From Salibacter halophilus (lineage in GTDB: Bacteria > Bacteroidota > Bacteroidia > Flavobacteriales_G > Salibacteraceae), in the NCBI RefSeq assembly GCF_008806325.1, contig NZ_WACR01000009.1:1-64000 (forward strand): a stretch of DNA of 64,000 bases. Direction: 5' to 3'. The translations under genes were made by a program, and so were the position numbers. Each line of letters starts with the position of its first letter. Position 1 is the first letter of the stretch. The notes under the pieces were generated by a model, which saw nothing but the letters and a program-made list of their open reading frames with translations, was not told the origin of the DNA and searched no databases. Positions 1 to 8,074 of the stretch are shown piece by piece.

Positions 1-312
1 TGTAGCAAAAGGAGATTCTTCACTCATTTTCCAGGTTTGAAATACTTCAACCGTATTAGAAGTGTAGATGTAGTCCCCGTCATCATTGTAATACGATTCT
101 GTAGCGACCACTTCGCCCTCAAAGATGTAAGGCGCGTTTTCCACCCCGTTCAGGATCTGATTGTGTAAAAAAGTACTGTCGGTGATAACTGATCCGGGAT
201 AACAGAAGTTTGCCATCAACAGGATCATGGCGGTGAGCAGGGTTGTTTGGATGGTGTGCCTGCCCGTCAACTTTTTCGTTGCCGTGTTTTTTGTGCGCAT
301 TGCGTGTTTCAT
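1..312 (-). CDS. Secreted protein, N-terminal part (runs off left edge)
   Basis: A reading frame of 104 codons begins at an ATG at 310-312 on the minus strand and runs out of the window without a stop. The product starts with a long basic stretch, then a hydrophobic segment around residues 22-38 (TTLLTAMILLMANFC), which looks like a signal peptide for export. The following residues include NAPYIFEGEVV and IYTSNTVEVF, similar in style to N-terminal modules of secreted Bacteroidota proteins. The function cannot be told from this piece. Its start faces away from the XRE gene at 402. Confidence 0.7.
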   Translation of the reverse strand, partial: MKHAMRTKNTATKKLTGRHTIQTTLLTAMILLMANFCYPGSVITDSTFLHNQILNGVENAPYIFEGEVVATESYYNDDGDYIYTSNTVEVFQTWKMSEESPFAT

Positions 313-361
313 AAGATATAGAATTTTAGTTGATAAGTTGGAACTAAACTCTCTATTTGCT

Positions 362-398
362 CACACAATTTTGTGTTTTAAAGTTCAGCATTTGAACT
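362..398. promoter_or_regulatory. Two short inverted repeats before the XRE gene
   Basis: ACACAA-tt-TTGTGT (363-376) and AGTTCA-gcatt-TGAACT (382-387/393-398) lie directly in front of the XRE regulator start. Small dyads in this position are typical operators for such regulators. The assignment is inference from position only. Confidence 0.3.
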
Positions 399-401
399 AT
401 T

Positions 402-782
402 ATGACTAATTTTGAAGTAAAACTACTTATCATGATCACAGATGTAGGCAAAAAGCTGAAACACATAAGGGAATTGAAGAACTATTCACAAGAATACATG
501 GCCAAAGAGCTAGGGATTTCCACGCGGGCCTATTCGAAGATTGAGTCGGAAGAAACACAGTTAACGATCAAACGACTCAATGAAATAAGTGAAGTTGTTG
601 ACATTGATCCTCAAGAGATACTGGGCTTTGATTCTAAATTCGTGTTTAATAATAACCCGAATCAAAAAGAGTGTAGTTATGTCGCCTACAACAACACATC
701 CGTTGATCAGATCCAGGCGCTGTACGAGAAGTTATTAGCAGAGAAGGACAAGCGTATTGAGGAGTTGAAGGCAATGAAATAG
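402..782 (+). CDS. XRE-family helix-turn-helix regulator
   Basis: Small DNA-binding regulator of 126 aa, or 116 aa if it starts at the second ATG at 432, which begins right at the HTH domain (MITDVGKKLKHIRELKNYSQ) and is the better start. Residues after that form a classic Cro/CI-type helix-turn-helix (SQEYMAKELGISTRAYSKIE). The C-terminal end (ALYEKLLAEKDKRIEELKAM) looks like a short coiled coil for dimerisation. No cognate toxin is adjacent on the same strand. It lies in an accessory stretch and its targets are unknown. Confidence 0.8.
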   Translation: MTNFEVKLLIMITDVGKKLKHIRELKNYSQEYMAKELGISTRAYSKIESEETQLTIKRLNEISEVVDIDPQEILGFDSKFVFNNNPNQKECSYVAYNNTSVDQIQALYEKLLAEKDKRIEELKAMK

Positions 783-824
783 GTTTCTTTAGCTGTTCGC
801 TATTGCTCACAGTTGTTTCTTAAT

Positions 825-886
825 GTCCTTTGTCCCCGCTGTTATAAGCGGGATTTCGAGTAAACCCTCAACTTGACACAAAGGAC
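825..886 (+). repeat. 62-bp structured repeat, copy A
   Basis: About 90% identical (6 differences) to copy B at 3072-3133, in the same orientation; the two copies bracket the AbiE-like locus. It can fold as a three-way junction. The outer stem is GTCCTT 825-830 with AAGGAC 881-886, continued by 831-833 with 876-878 after a 2-nt CA bulge. Hairpin 1 is CCCGCT/AGCGGG at 835-840/847-852, and hairpin 2 is CGAGT/ACTTG at 857-861/871-875. One outer pair is T-A here and A-T in copy B. CATCAGAGGCG follows both copies after a variable spacer. The rest of the gene-free stretch 783-1158 shows only the hairpin at 1048. Confidence 0.75.
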
Positions 887-1047
887 TCAACCGAGCTGAA
901 AGGCGAGCTCATGAGCACCTTATAAATTATTATTTAGCGAATGAAAGTCAAGACTCATCAGAGGCGATTTTTCTCCGTCCTGTACAATAGTGTATTATCT
1001 AAATCGCGATCCCGTTCCTCACGTCACGCGGATATAAGATTTTCTAA

Positions 1048-1069
1048 AATCTGACAAGAATGTCAGATT
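1048..1069 (-). terminator. Hairpin downstream of the AbiE-like pair
   Basis: Perfect 9-bp inverted repeat AATCTGACA / TGTCAGATT with a 4-nt loop. Read on the minus strand it is followed by ATTTTAG, a short T-rich tract, and it lies about 90 nt beyond the toxin stop codon. It is a plausible but weak terminator for the minus-strand AbiE operon. Confidence 0.45.
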
Positions 1070-1158
1070 GAGAAACTCTAATACTCCGCACAACCGCTAC
1101 CTATCAATGATTGATTAGTCGGGAGCATCGATTGGTGTAGAGTTAGGATCAGTTGAGT

Positions 1159-2217
1159 TTATGATTGATCATGTATTAATGAGGTGTGATACCAGTAAAA
1201 GAAAGCTTCTGGATTTGTTTTCTTTAGTTTATTTAAGCGTGTTTCAAAAGGCTGTTTAATTTCCCATTCAGCAATTTCCTCAGGATTGGAAAAACGATGT
1301 ATTTCTTTCGAATCATTTTTGATCATGGTTGCGAGATAGGCTGATTTTGCTGCCGGGATCATCGCTTTCTCAAGATGGAAACTTTCTGAAAAAATGTAAT
1401 TTTTGATATTTTGAATACCTCTTTGTAGTTCGGGAAAGTTATTTTGTCCTGTTTTTCCTCTTGTAGCTATTGTCATAGCTGCTTCTAAAGTATCTTCCAG
1501 AACGTTATTTGAAGAGAGCCTGAGACCTCTATACGATAATTCTGTTTTGGCAAAGCGATCGAAAACTTCAGATACTATTTCGATGTTTTCAATCATGTCA
1601 AACAAATGGCCTATATCAAATAATTGCTTGATAATTTCCACTTCCTTTCCACGACCGTATGGTACACCAGTTGTTCCCGGAGCAAATGCTGTTAATTTAT
1701 CTCCCAGTATTGCTTCAGCTGTAGGAATGGTTACAGAAGAAGAAAGATCACCATCTTTCGTAAAAGGTGATGAAATTTCTATTTCAGTTGTATGATCTCC
1801 GTAATGACTTTTTTCATACAGGATATCTAGTAAAATATACTCACTTTTTGCCCGTGTATTTGTAGTAGGAGTGTAGTAAAACTTGTAATGGACCTTGTCT
1901 ATATTCGATTTAGTTGTTCTGTTATCTTGCTTGTATTCTGTGAAATCAGAGTTTTCGATGATTTCATCAAAAAGATCTTCGATTTGTTCTGGCTTTTTTG
2001 AAACGATAATATCAATATCAATCGAGAATCTTTTTGGTTTTGGGAGCAATAGCATAAGCGCTGTACCTCCTTTAAAAATAAAATTCAAATCGCTGTTTTG
2101 AATTTGTTCGAGAAGGTAGAGCGCACGCACGACTTTTTCTACCAGTATTGGATCTGACTTTTGTTTTTTTGCAACCTGATTTATCCATTCTTTTGTAAGT
2201 GATTCGGGATGCATCAT
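1159..2217 (-). CDS. AbiEii/AbiGii-family nucleotidyltransferase toxin
   Basis: Toxin half of a type IV-like AbiE toxin-antitoxin pair, 352 aa. The nucleotidyltransferase signature is present near residues 48-72: FKGGTALMLL followed by RFSIDIDI, the G-T/S plus D-x-D metal-binding pattern of the family. A further conserved block, ILGDKLTAF...FDIGHLFDMI, supplies the lysine and aspartate expected of AbiEii proteins. Family members modify an RNA target and stop growth, often as phage defence. It starts 5 nt after the stop of the antitoxin-like gene, so both are one operon. The gene is AT-rich compared with the core genes nearby, which fits horizontal gain. Confidence 0.9.
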   Translation of the reverse strand: MMHPESLTKEWINQVAKKQKSDPILVEKVVRALYLLEQIQNSDLNFIFKGGTALMLLLPKPKRFSIDIDIIVSKKPEQIEDLFDEIIENSDFTEYKQDNRTTKSNIDKVHYKFYYTPTTNTRAKSEYILLDILYEKSHYGDHTTEIEISSPFTKDGDLSSSVTIPTAEAILGDKLTAFAPGTTGVPYGRGKEVEIIKQLFDIGHLFDMIENIEIVSEVFDRFAKTELSYRGLRLSSNNVLEDTLEAAMTIATRGKTGQNNFPELQRGIQNIKNYIFSESFHLEKAMIPAAKSAYLATMIKNDSKEIHRFSNPEEIAEWEIKQPFETRLNKLKKTNPEAFFYWYHTSLIHDQS

Positions 2218-2222
2218 TTTAA

Positions 2223-2966
2223 TTAGATATTATTTTTAGCCTTGCTAATAATTTTCTGTATTTCTGGTTTTTTTGATCTCCGATTAGCATAGCGCAGCAT
2301 TTTTGGTTCATTGATGTGGTACTTTTCTAAAGCAGTTTCATAGATGCGTATCATTTCAGTTCCCTGATATGCTGCAAATAAGTCAGGATCACAGAAGATG
2401 TCTACTAACATCTTCTCGATGGTTATTGTATGAACTTCATTGACCCTTTGAGTAGGAGCTTCGGTTATTAAAGGGACGATAATAATCGGATCTTTAATGT
2501 TCGTTACATATTTGTCGATTATTTCTTTTGAAGGATCTAAAAACACATTCTTTCTTTTGTCTTTTAAGTCATAAAATACCGACTCCATAACTTCTCTGTC
2601 AACTTCCAGTAGTGTGTGAAACTTGCCGGGTTGATGGAGCATAAATTCATTGATCCATTTAGTAGTCCACAGGCTGGCTTTTATATAAGGAAATTGTTTG
2701 TTAACAGTATTGAATAGATGTTTGAGTGATTTATCTATTTCCGGTACGAACGTTTTGACTTTACTTTTTGAAAGGGAGTAGTTTCCTCTCGAAATTCGCT
2801 GAAGTACTCCTCTTTGAGTGAGTTTGTATATTCTCCAGTCAATCGTTGAGCGCTTTGTTTCCTCTTCAAATTGCTTGTAAAAGTCAATCAGATCCTGAAT
2901 GGTGATTTTACTTTTGTTAGTAAAAGTATCTCTCAGCTTATTGATATGTAAAGATCTATCTGTGAT
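2223..2966 (-). CDS. AbiEi-like antitoxin with no canonical start codon
   Basis: The part after the only ATG (2642) is 139 aa, but the same frame stays open upstream to about 3036 and encodes a convincing winged-helix N-terminus. It includes IQDLIDFYKQFEEE, WRIYKLTQRGVLQRISRGNY and LWTTKWINEF. Family relatives have this domain, so the real protein probably starts near 2945-2966. No ATG, GTG or TTG exists in frame between 2643 and 3035; the candidates are ATC at 2964-2966, ATC at 2943-2945 or CTG at 2934-2936. The frame has no stop or shift, which argues for function rather than decay. It probably represses its own operon through the inverted repeat at 2995-3043. The exact start is uncertain. 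Confidence 0.7.
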   Translation of the reverse strand: MTDRSLHINKLRDTFTNKSKITIQDLIDFYKQFEEETKRSTIDWRIYKLTQRGVLQRISRGNYSLSKSKVKTFVPEIDKSLKHLFNTVNKQFPYIKASLWTTKWINEFMLHQPGKFHTLLEVDREVMESVFYDLKDKRKNVFLDPSKEIIDKYVTNIKDPIIIVPLITEAPTQRVNEVHTITIEKMLVDIFCDPDLFAAYQGTEMIRIYETALEKYHINEPKMLRYANRRSKKPEIQKIISKAKNNI

Positions 2967-2983
2967 TTTGTGTTGAGTTTTTA

Positions 2984-2991
2984 CAAATATA
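2984..2991 (-). promoter_or_regulatory. -7 box of the AbiE-like operon
   Basis: TATATTTG on the minus strand matches the Bacteroidota -7 consensus TAnnTTTG exactly. It would place the transcript start near 2978-2980, only about a dozen bases before the probable antitoxin start. Confidence 0.6.
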
Positions 2992-2994
2992 ACA

Positions 2995-3043
2995 AAAACT
3001 AAGATTCGGCAGTAAGTGCACTTTATTGCCGAATCTTAGTTTT
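2995..3043. promoter_or_regulatory. 17-bp perfect inverted repeat, probable AbiE operator
   Basis: Arms 2995-3011 and 3027-3043 are exact complements (core AACTAAGATTCGGCA) around a 15-nt loop. The dyad begins 3 bp upstream of the -7 box of the AbiE-like operon and covers the -33 region. AbiEi antitoxins are known to bind inverted repeats in their own promoter, so this is the likely operator. That step is inference. Confidence 0.65.
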
Positions 3044-3071
3044 CTATCGTTGTTTGGTGCGTTTTTCTGAT

Positions 3072-3133
3072 GTCCTTAGTCCCCGCTGTTAGAAGCGGGG
3101 TTTCGAGTAAACTCTCTACTTGACTCAAAGGAC
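3072..3133 (+). repeat. 62-bp structured repeat, copy B
   Basis: Second copy of the element at 825. Outer stem GTCCTT 3072-3077 pairs with AAGGAC 3128-3133, continued by A3078-T3125 and GT/AC. Hairpins are CCCCGCT/AGCGGGG (3081-3087/3094-3100) and CGAGTA/TACTTG (3104-3109/3117-3122). CATCAGAGGCG follows about 13 nt downstream. The gene-free stretch 2992-3291 holds the operator, this repeat and the terminator at 3236. Confidence 0.75.
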
Positions 3134-3235
3134 CGTATGCAAGAACCATCAGAGGCGGTTTATCTTTTAGATTCAACGCTTGATGGGGTTCAAATTGAGG
3201 GTTCAAGATGAAAACGGGATATGTAAATCAATTAA

Positions 3236-3268
3236 AAAGCCCCGATAGCATTTCGCTGTCGGGGCTTT
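3236..3268 (-). terminator. Rho-independent terminator of the biotin carrier gene
   Basis: 14-bp stem AAAGCCCCGATAGC / GCTGTCGGGGCTTT (one G-T wobble) with loop ATTTC. On the minus strand it is followed by a T run, 24 nt after the stop of the biotin carrier gene. Confidence 0.85.
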
Positions 3269-3291
3269 ATTATTTGAGTTTGTCGTGAGGC

Positions 3292-3801
3292 TTAAACGTC
3301 AAACGAAATGAGCGTGGCATTCTTTTCAACAGCATTGCCTTTATCAACATCAATTGATTTGATAACCGCATCAGTTGGTGACTTGATCACGTTTTCCATT
3401 TTCATGGCTTCCAAAACGACTAAAGGCTCTCCGGTTTTGACTTCCTGTCCGGCTTCAACCTGAATATCAAGTACCATTCCCGGCATTGGCGCTTTTACAT
3501 CAGAAATTTGTTGATTGGCCAAATCGGCAAGTCCCATTTTATCGAGAAGGATATCGAATTTATCGCGGATATCCAGTTCCAGGACCTTTCCGTTGATCTT
3601 GATCTTTGCAGCCTTTTCTTCACTGTCGTAACTCACAATTTCTATGTTGTATGAATTACCTTCGTGAATCAAATGGTAATGCGTGTTGTCAATTTGTATG
3701 AGGTCGAGTTCAAAATCGCTGTCGTTGACTTTACCGCTCAACAAGTCATTTGCTGTGAAATCAACCGAATATGAATTGTCGTTTATTTTTACTTCATGCA
3801 T
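3292..3801 (-). CDS. Biotin carboxyl carrier subunit (acyl-CoA carboxylase type)
   Basis: Carries the biotin that is moved between the biotin carboxylase and carboxyltransferase subunits of an acyl-CoA carboxylase. The C-terminal ~75 residues form a biotinyl domain with the motif EAMKMEN, the second K being the biotinylated lysine. The N-terminal part is a small beta-rich domain. This is distinct from AccB at 26835, and the form resembles stand-alone carrier subunits of propionyl-CoA-type carboxylases. Methylmalonyl-CoA epimerase at 56163 would fit such a pathway. The frame extends upstream, but the ATG at 3799-3801 (MHEVKIN) sits 4 nt behind a perfect -7 box, so it is chosen as the start. 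Confidence 0.85.
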   Translation of the reverse strand: MHEVKINDNSYSVDFTANDLLSGKVNDSDFELDLIQIDNTHYHLIHEGNSYNIEIVSYDSEEKAAKIKINGKVLELDIRDKFDILLDKMGLADLANQQISDVKAPMPGMVLDIQVEAGQEVKTGEPLVVLEAMKMENVIKSPTDAVIKSIDVDKGNAVEKNATLISFDV

Positions 3802-3805
3802 GCCA

Positions 3806-3813
3806 CAAATATA
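3806..3813 (-). promoter_or_regulatory. -7 box 4 nt before the biotin carrier start
   Basis: TATATTTG on the minus strand, then TGGC, then the start codon. Transcription would begin at or within a base or two of the ATG, giving a leaderless mRNA. Confidence 0.6.
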
Positions 3814-3949
3814 ATTTAGTTTTACGCTCTCTAAACCGAAAAACGGAGAAAACAAAAGTAGTGATGAAACCGGCACGATAAAAATTGTCTCAATTGAGGG
3901 TGTTTCTTAATTGTGCGGTTCCATATCAGCTACATCAAAAGCTTAAGAG

Positions 3950-6580
3950 ATGAAAAGAATATTAGCAGTTGCAGCCGTATCGTTGACGTTTACATCTTGT
4001 TCTTTATTGAATATTGGGTCAGAACCGGAGCCTACAAAAGTGGTGGAGCTGGATACGCTTCACGTGGAGGAACCATCTCCACGTCAGCCATACAAGGCCG
4101 CTGAAACACGTGTGGCAGATCTCATTCATACAAAACTCGATGTCAAGTTCGACTGGGAAAAGCAATACCTCTACGGAAAAGCCTGGCTTGATTTTACTCC
4201 GTATTTCTACGACATGGAGTCGTTTAAGATTGACGCCAAGGGCTTCGATGTAAACGAAGTCTCGCTGGTAAGTGGATCTGACCGTAACCCGGTAGACTAC
4301 AACTATGATGGCAGCCAAATTGAAGTTTATCTCGACAGTGCTTATACTCGCAACGATACTTTCAAGCTTTTCATCGAATACACAGCAAAACCCAATGAGC
4401 TGGAACTGGAAGGAAGTTCAGCCATCAGCGATGCAAAAGGACTTTATTTCATCAATCCGCTAGGGGAAGATCCAAACAAACCAAAACAGATTTGGACACA
4501 GGGCGAGCCCGAGTCGAGTTCTTGCTGGTTCCCGACAATCGATTCGCCAAATGAGAAATCGACACAGGAAATCTCGATCACCGTTCAGGAGAAATACAAA
4601 ACGCTTTCTAACGGAAAACTGCAGTTCTCAACAGTAAATGGTGACGGAACCCGCACTGATGTGTGGGCACAGGAAAAGCGTCACGCACCATATCTCTTTA
4701 TGATGGCTGTTGGTGAGTTTGCTGTTGTGGAAGATTCGTGGAGAGACAGCATGCTCGTGGATTATTATGTTGAACCGGAATACGAAGAACACGCACAGGC
4801 AATTTTTGGGGATACGCCAGAGATGATAGAATTTTACAGCGAACTGTTCGATTATCCGTATCCGTGGGCCAAGTACTCGCAAGTTGTTGTGAGAGATTAC
4901 GTATCGGGCGCTATGGAAAACACATCAGCAGTGATCTTTGGTGAATTCGCACAAAAGACAAAACGCGAACTGATTGATGATAGTCCGGAAGATGTTATTG
5001 CACACGAGCTCATTCACCACTGGTTTGGTGACCTCGTAACGTGCGAGTCATGGGCAAACCTGCCGCTCAACGAGAGTTTTGCTACTTACGGAGAATACCT
5101 GTGGCGCGAACACAAATACGGCAGGGCAAGTGCTGATATGCATCTTCACCAGGATTTACAGGGTTACCTGAGAGAATTTAACAGTGGAAAGCATGTGGAT
5201 TTGATTCGTTTCAATCACGACAAACCGGGCGATATGTTCGATGGCCATTCGTATGCAAAAGGTGGTCGCGTTTTACACATGCTCCGCAAGCATTTAGGAG
5301 ATGAAGCGTTCTTTGCCGGACTCAGCCACTACCTCAAAGAAAATAAATACGAGCCGGTAGAAATTCACCAGTTGCGCCTCGCAATGGAAGAAGTTTCCGG
5401 AAGAGATCTAAACTGGTTCTTCAACCAGTGGTTCCTCGATGAGGGTCATCCTCAACTCACCGTTCAGTACGATTACATTGACTCAACAGGCGTTCAAAAA
5501 GTTAAAGTAACGCAAGATCAGGATGCGACAGAATTCCCGATATACAAACTACCCGTCCAGGTTGGATTCTTCATGCCAAATGGAGCGTTGATCGTTCATA
5601 CAATTGAAATTGATAGTTTGGAACAAACATTCAGTTTTGATTTTCGGTCAGAGCCGGAATGGATTAACTTCGACCTGGAGAAAATGTTGCTGGCCGAGAT
5701 CGATGAGCAAAAGCCGGTTGAGGATTGGGTAGCTCAGTACAATGAGAGCTCACTCTTCTACGCGAAGCTCACCGCACTCAACGAGATTCAAAAGCACTTG
5801 CGCAAGAATGATGAAGCCGCTAAAACAGCTATTGCTGCTCTTGAAGATCCAATTTCAGGAATTCAGGAAAAAGCGCTTTCTATGTTGAAGGTGATGCCTG
5901 CAGAATACGACACAATTGTTGTTGGAAAATTGAAAAAGCTGGCTAAAGACGATGAGGATTCTGAGGTGAGATCAACAGCGATCAACCTGTTGCCAAAGTA
6001 CGCTGATGAAGAAGTTGTTCCGCTTTTGGAAAACGCACTTGAAGACAGCAGTTATTACGTTCTTGTTTCGACACTGGACGCACTTTACAAAATCGACCCG
6101 GCAAAAGGACTCGAAAAAGCTGAGAATCTTGAAGACGCTGAAAGTGGCGAAGTTTTGATGACAGTAGCCGGAATTTACCTCGAAGAAGGTGTTAAAAAAG
6201 ACGATTATTTCCTTTCGTTAGACAAGAAAATTAAAGGTTTTTCACGCATTTCGTATATGTCGTTGTTGAGCAACTACGCAGCCGAGATCGGATCTGACCA
6301 GTTCAGAGACAAAACACTGAAAATTCTCGACAAAGAAGCCAATGCTGATCAACAGTGGTTTGTACTTTATTATGCAGTGGACGGAATGGTTCGCATTCGC
6401 GATGCGTACGAAACAGAGCTCGAAACGATCAATGAGAAATACGGTGAAGAAGAGTCAATGGAGCAAGAAGATACTGATCGTGTAAAAGCGATTGAAACGA
6501 AACTCGCTGACATTGAAAGCAAGTTTGAAGTGCTGAGGGAAAAGATCGAGCATCCTCGCGTGCAGATGTTGTTGAACTAA
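3950..6580 (+). CDS. M1-family metallo-aminopeptidase lipoprotein
   Basis: Zinc aminopeptidase that trims N-terminal residues from peptides, 876 aa. A lipoprotein signal (SLTFTSC, lipidated Cys17) places it on a membrane facing the periplasm. It has the exopeptidase GAMEN motif near residue 320 and the zinc site HELIHHW (His352, Glu353, His356) with Glu375 18 residues later (NESF), so it should be active. The C-terminal third is rich in helical pairs (EKALSMLKVMPAEYD, VRSTAINLLPKYADEE) like HEAT repeats. It ends exactly where the convergent rnhA gene ends, with no base between the stop codons. Four copies of the GGTCAGANCC word lie inside it. Confidence 0.92.
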   Translation: MKRILAVAAVSLTFTSCSLLNIGSEPEPTKVVELDTLHVEEPSPRQPYKAAETRVADLIHTKLDVKFDWEKQYLYGKAWLDFTPYFYDMESFKIDAKGFDVNEVSLVSGSDRNPVDYNYDGSQIEVYLDSAYTRNDTFKLFIEYTAKPNELELEGSSAISDAKGLYFINPLGEDPNKPKQIWTQGEPESSSCWFPTIDSPNEKSTQEISITVQEKYKTLSNGKLQFSTVNGDGTRTDVWAQEKRHAPYLFMMAVGEFAVVEDSWRDSMLVDYYVEPEYEEHAQAIFGDTPEMIEFYSELFDYPYPWAKYSQVVVRDYVSGAMENTSAVIFGEFAQKTKRELIDDSPEDVIAHELIHHWFGDLVTCESWANLPLNESFATYGEYLWREHKYGRASADMHLHQDLQGYLREFNSGKHVDLIRFNHDKPGDMFDGHSYAKGGRVLHMLRKHLGDEAFFAGLSHYLKENKYEPVEIHQLRLAMEEVSGRDLNWFFNQWFLDEGHPQLTVQYDYIDSTGVQKVKVTQDQDATEFPIYKLPVQVGFFMPNGALIVHTIEIDSLEQTFSFDFRSEPEWINFDLEKMLLAEIDEQKPVEDWVAQYNESSLFYAKLTALNEIQKHLRKNDEAAKTAIAALEDPISGIQEKALSMLKVMPAEYDTIVVGKLKKLAKDDEDSEVRSTAINLLPKYADEEVVPLLENALEDSSYYVLVSTLDALYKIDPAKGLEKAENLEDAESGEVLMTVAGIYLEEGVKKDDYFLSLDKKIKGFSRISYMSLLSNYAAEIGSDQFRDKTLKILDKEANADQQWFVLYYAVDGMVRIRDAYETELETINEKYGEEESMEQEDTDRVKAIETKLADIESKFEVLREKIEHPRVQMLLN

Positions 6581-7060
6581 CTAAAAAAGCTTCTGCGAAA
6601 AAACATCGGGGTTTTCAAAACCGTGATCTATTTCCAGGTTTTTTCCCGATGCTGCCTCAACGGCTAACTTATCGCAACGCTCGTTTTCAGGGATGTTGGC
6701 GTGTCCTTTTACCCATTGAAAGCGCACATTGTGTTTGGGATAAATTTTGAGAAACCTCGACCATAAGTCGGGGTTTTTCTTGTTTTTGAACCCTTTCTTT
6801 TGCCAGTTGAATACCCATCCTTTTTCTACAGCTTCAACCACATATTTTGAATCGGAATAAATCATTACGCTATGACCGGTTCCCTTGAGCGTTTCAAGTG
6901 CTACGATAACAGCTAAAAGCTCCATACGATTGTTGGTGGTCTTGCGAAATCCTTCACTGATTTCCCTGCGGTGATGGCCGCTCATCAATACAATGCCATA
7001 TCCACCCGGCCCCGGGTTTCCCAATGAAGAACCATCGGTGTAAACGGTGATTTTCGCCAT
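6581..7060 (-). CDS. rnhA: Ribonuclease HI
   Basis: Cleaves the RNA strand of RNA-DNA hybrids, as in R-loops and Okazaki primers. At 159 aa it matches the usual length. The catalytic acids are visible: Asp in TDGSSLGNPGPGG (residue 9), Glu in NNRMELL, Asp in YSDSKYVV and Asp in NERCDKLA near the end. The WVKGHANIPENE segment carries the conserved histidine. It begins 1 nt after the stop of the M23 peptidase gene, so the two are co-transcribed. Confidence 0.96.
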   Translation of the reverse strand: MAKITVYTDGSSLGNPGPGGYGIVLMSGHHRREISEGFRKTTNNRMELLAVIVALETLKGTGHSVMIYSDSKYVVEAVEKGWVFNWQKKGFKNKKNPDLWSRFLKIYPKHNVRFQWVKGHANIPENERCDKLAVEAASGKNLEIDHGFENPDVFSQKLF

Positions 7061-7061
7061 A

Positions 7062-7937
7062 CTAAAAGTTGATGTACAATTCCGGATTCAGAGCGCTGCC
7101 ATTTTCCCACAACTCAAAGTGAAGGTGAGGTCCGGTCGTGTTTTCGCCTGTGTTTCCCACAATGGCAATTGCGTCCCCGGCTTTGACAGATTCGCCCGAT
7201 TTTTTGAGTAAAACAGAACAGTGTTTGTAAACAGAAACGAGATTGTTGCGGTGCTGAATTTGCAAGACGTAACCGTCATCTGTTGTCCAACCTGAAAAAA
7301 TAACCGTACCATCGAGAACGGCCTTAATCGATTCGTTGTCTTTAGTGGCCACATCAACGCCAAAATGCTCCTCGTCTGTATTGTAAGATGCAGTTACTGT
7401 TCCTTTTACCGGGGTAAAGAAAAGATAAGCTCCTCCAGTGTTGTTCGGACTCAGAGCCGAGTTGATCGTGTATTTTTCCGCTTTTTCCACGTTTTGCCGA
7501 AGGCTGCTATCGGCCGGGGTGCGGGTATCTTCGATTGATTCCACGTTGATATTGGTGTCCTGAGCTTGTGAAACCGAATCAACTGGGACACCTCCTGATA
7601 AAATGATGCGCAAATTGCTGATGTAGCTCTCGCGCATATTCAATTCTTGCTGGAGAGAGTCGGCTTTTAAAACGGCATAAGCAGCGTTGCGTTTTGTTTT
7701 AATATCAGAGTAACCGGGAATATATTCGCGTAGTGGCGTAAAAGCGATAATTGTAGTAACGGCTGTAATGAGAATGATAACCAACAACCCCACGTATGTA
7801 AATACGTTCAATGGAGTGAGCCGGAATGAGAGCCGCTCCTCAAATGTATCGTCATTGAGGATAACAAGACGGTACTTGTTCTTCAGCTTTTTATAAACCT
7901 TTTTTTTGGGTTTGTCGTCTTCTGTATCCTGATTCAT
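7062..7937 (-). CDS. M23/LytM-family peptidoglycan peptidase, membrane anchored
   Basis: Cell-wall endopeptidase or regulator, 291 aa. A basic cytoplasmic N-terminus is followed by one transmembrane segment at about residues 45-67 (VFTYVGLLVIILITAVTTIIAF). A short coiled region (LKADSLQQELNMRESYI) then leads to the LytM domain. The zinc ligands HxxxD (HFGVD) and HLHFE (GPHLHFEL), plus the intermediate His in VYKHCS, are all present, so the enzyme should be active outside the inner membrane. It is the first gene of a two-gene operon with rnhA. Confidence 0.9.
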   Translation of the reverse strand: MNQDTEDDKPKKKVYKKLKNKYRLVILNDDTFEERLSFRLTPLNVFTYVGLLVIILITAVTTIIAFTPLREYIPGYSDIKTKRNAAYAVLKADSLQQELNMRESYISNLRIILSGGVPVDSVSQAQDTNINVESIEDTRTPADSSLRQNVEKAEKYTINSALSPNNTGGAYLFFTPVKGTVTASYNTDEEHFGVDVATKDNESIKAVLDGTVIFSGWTTDDGYVLQIQHRNNLVSVYKHCSVLLKKSGESVKAGDAIAIVGNTGENTTGPHLHFELWENGSALNPELYINF

Positions 7938-8027
7938 AACTGCGTTGCGAAAGGCAAATATCGAAAAATATAGACAGCCAAAGGTTACATTATTTAGAAA
8001 TACGCTCGTTTAGTTAATGAAATAAAA

Positions 8028-8035
8028 TATTTTTG
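8028..8035 (+). promoter_or_regulatory. -7 box upstream of the PorW/SprE gene
   Basis: TATTTTTG, an exact TAnnTTTG match, 39 nt before the GTG start at 8075. Confidence 0.5.
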
Positions 8036-8074
8036 GCTCTTTTGAGTTAACGCAAGCAAGAGCAAGCTAATTTA

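Noticed and set aside
227-409. 60-aa plus-strand reading frame
   Set aside because: It lies mostly opposite the signal-peptide region of the partial secreted protein (1-312, minus) and has no recognisable features of its own.
2643-3035. AbiEi-like gene as a frameshifted pseudogene
   Set aside because: The N-terminal part is in the same frame with no stop or shift; only a canonical start codon is missing.
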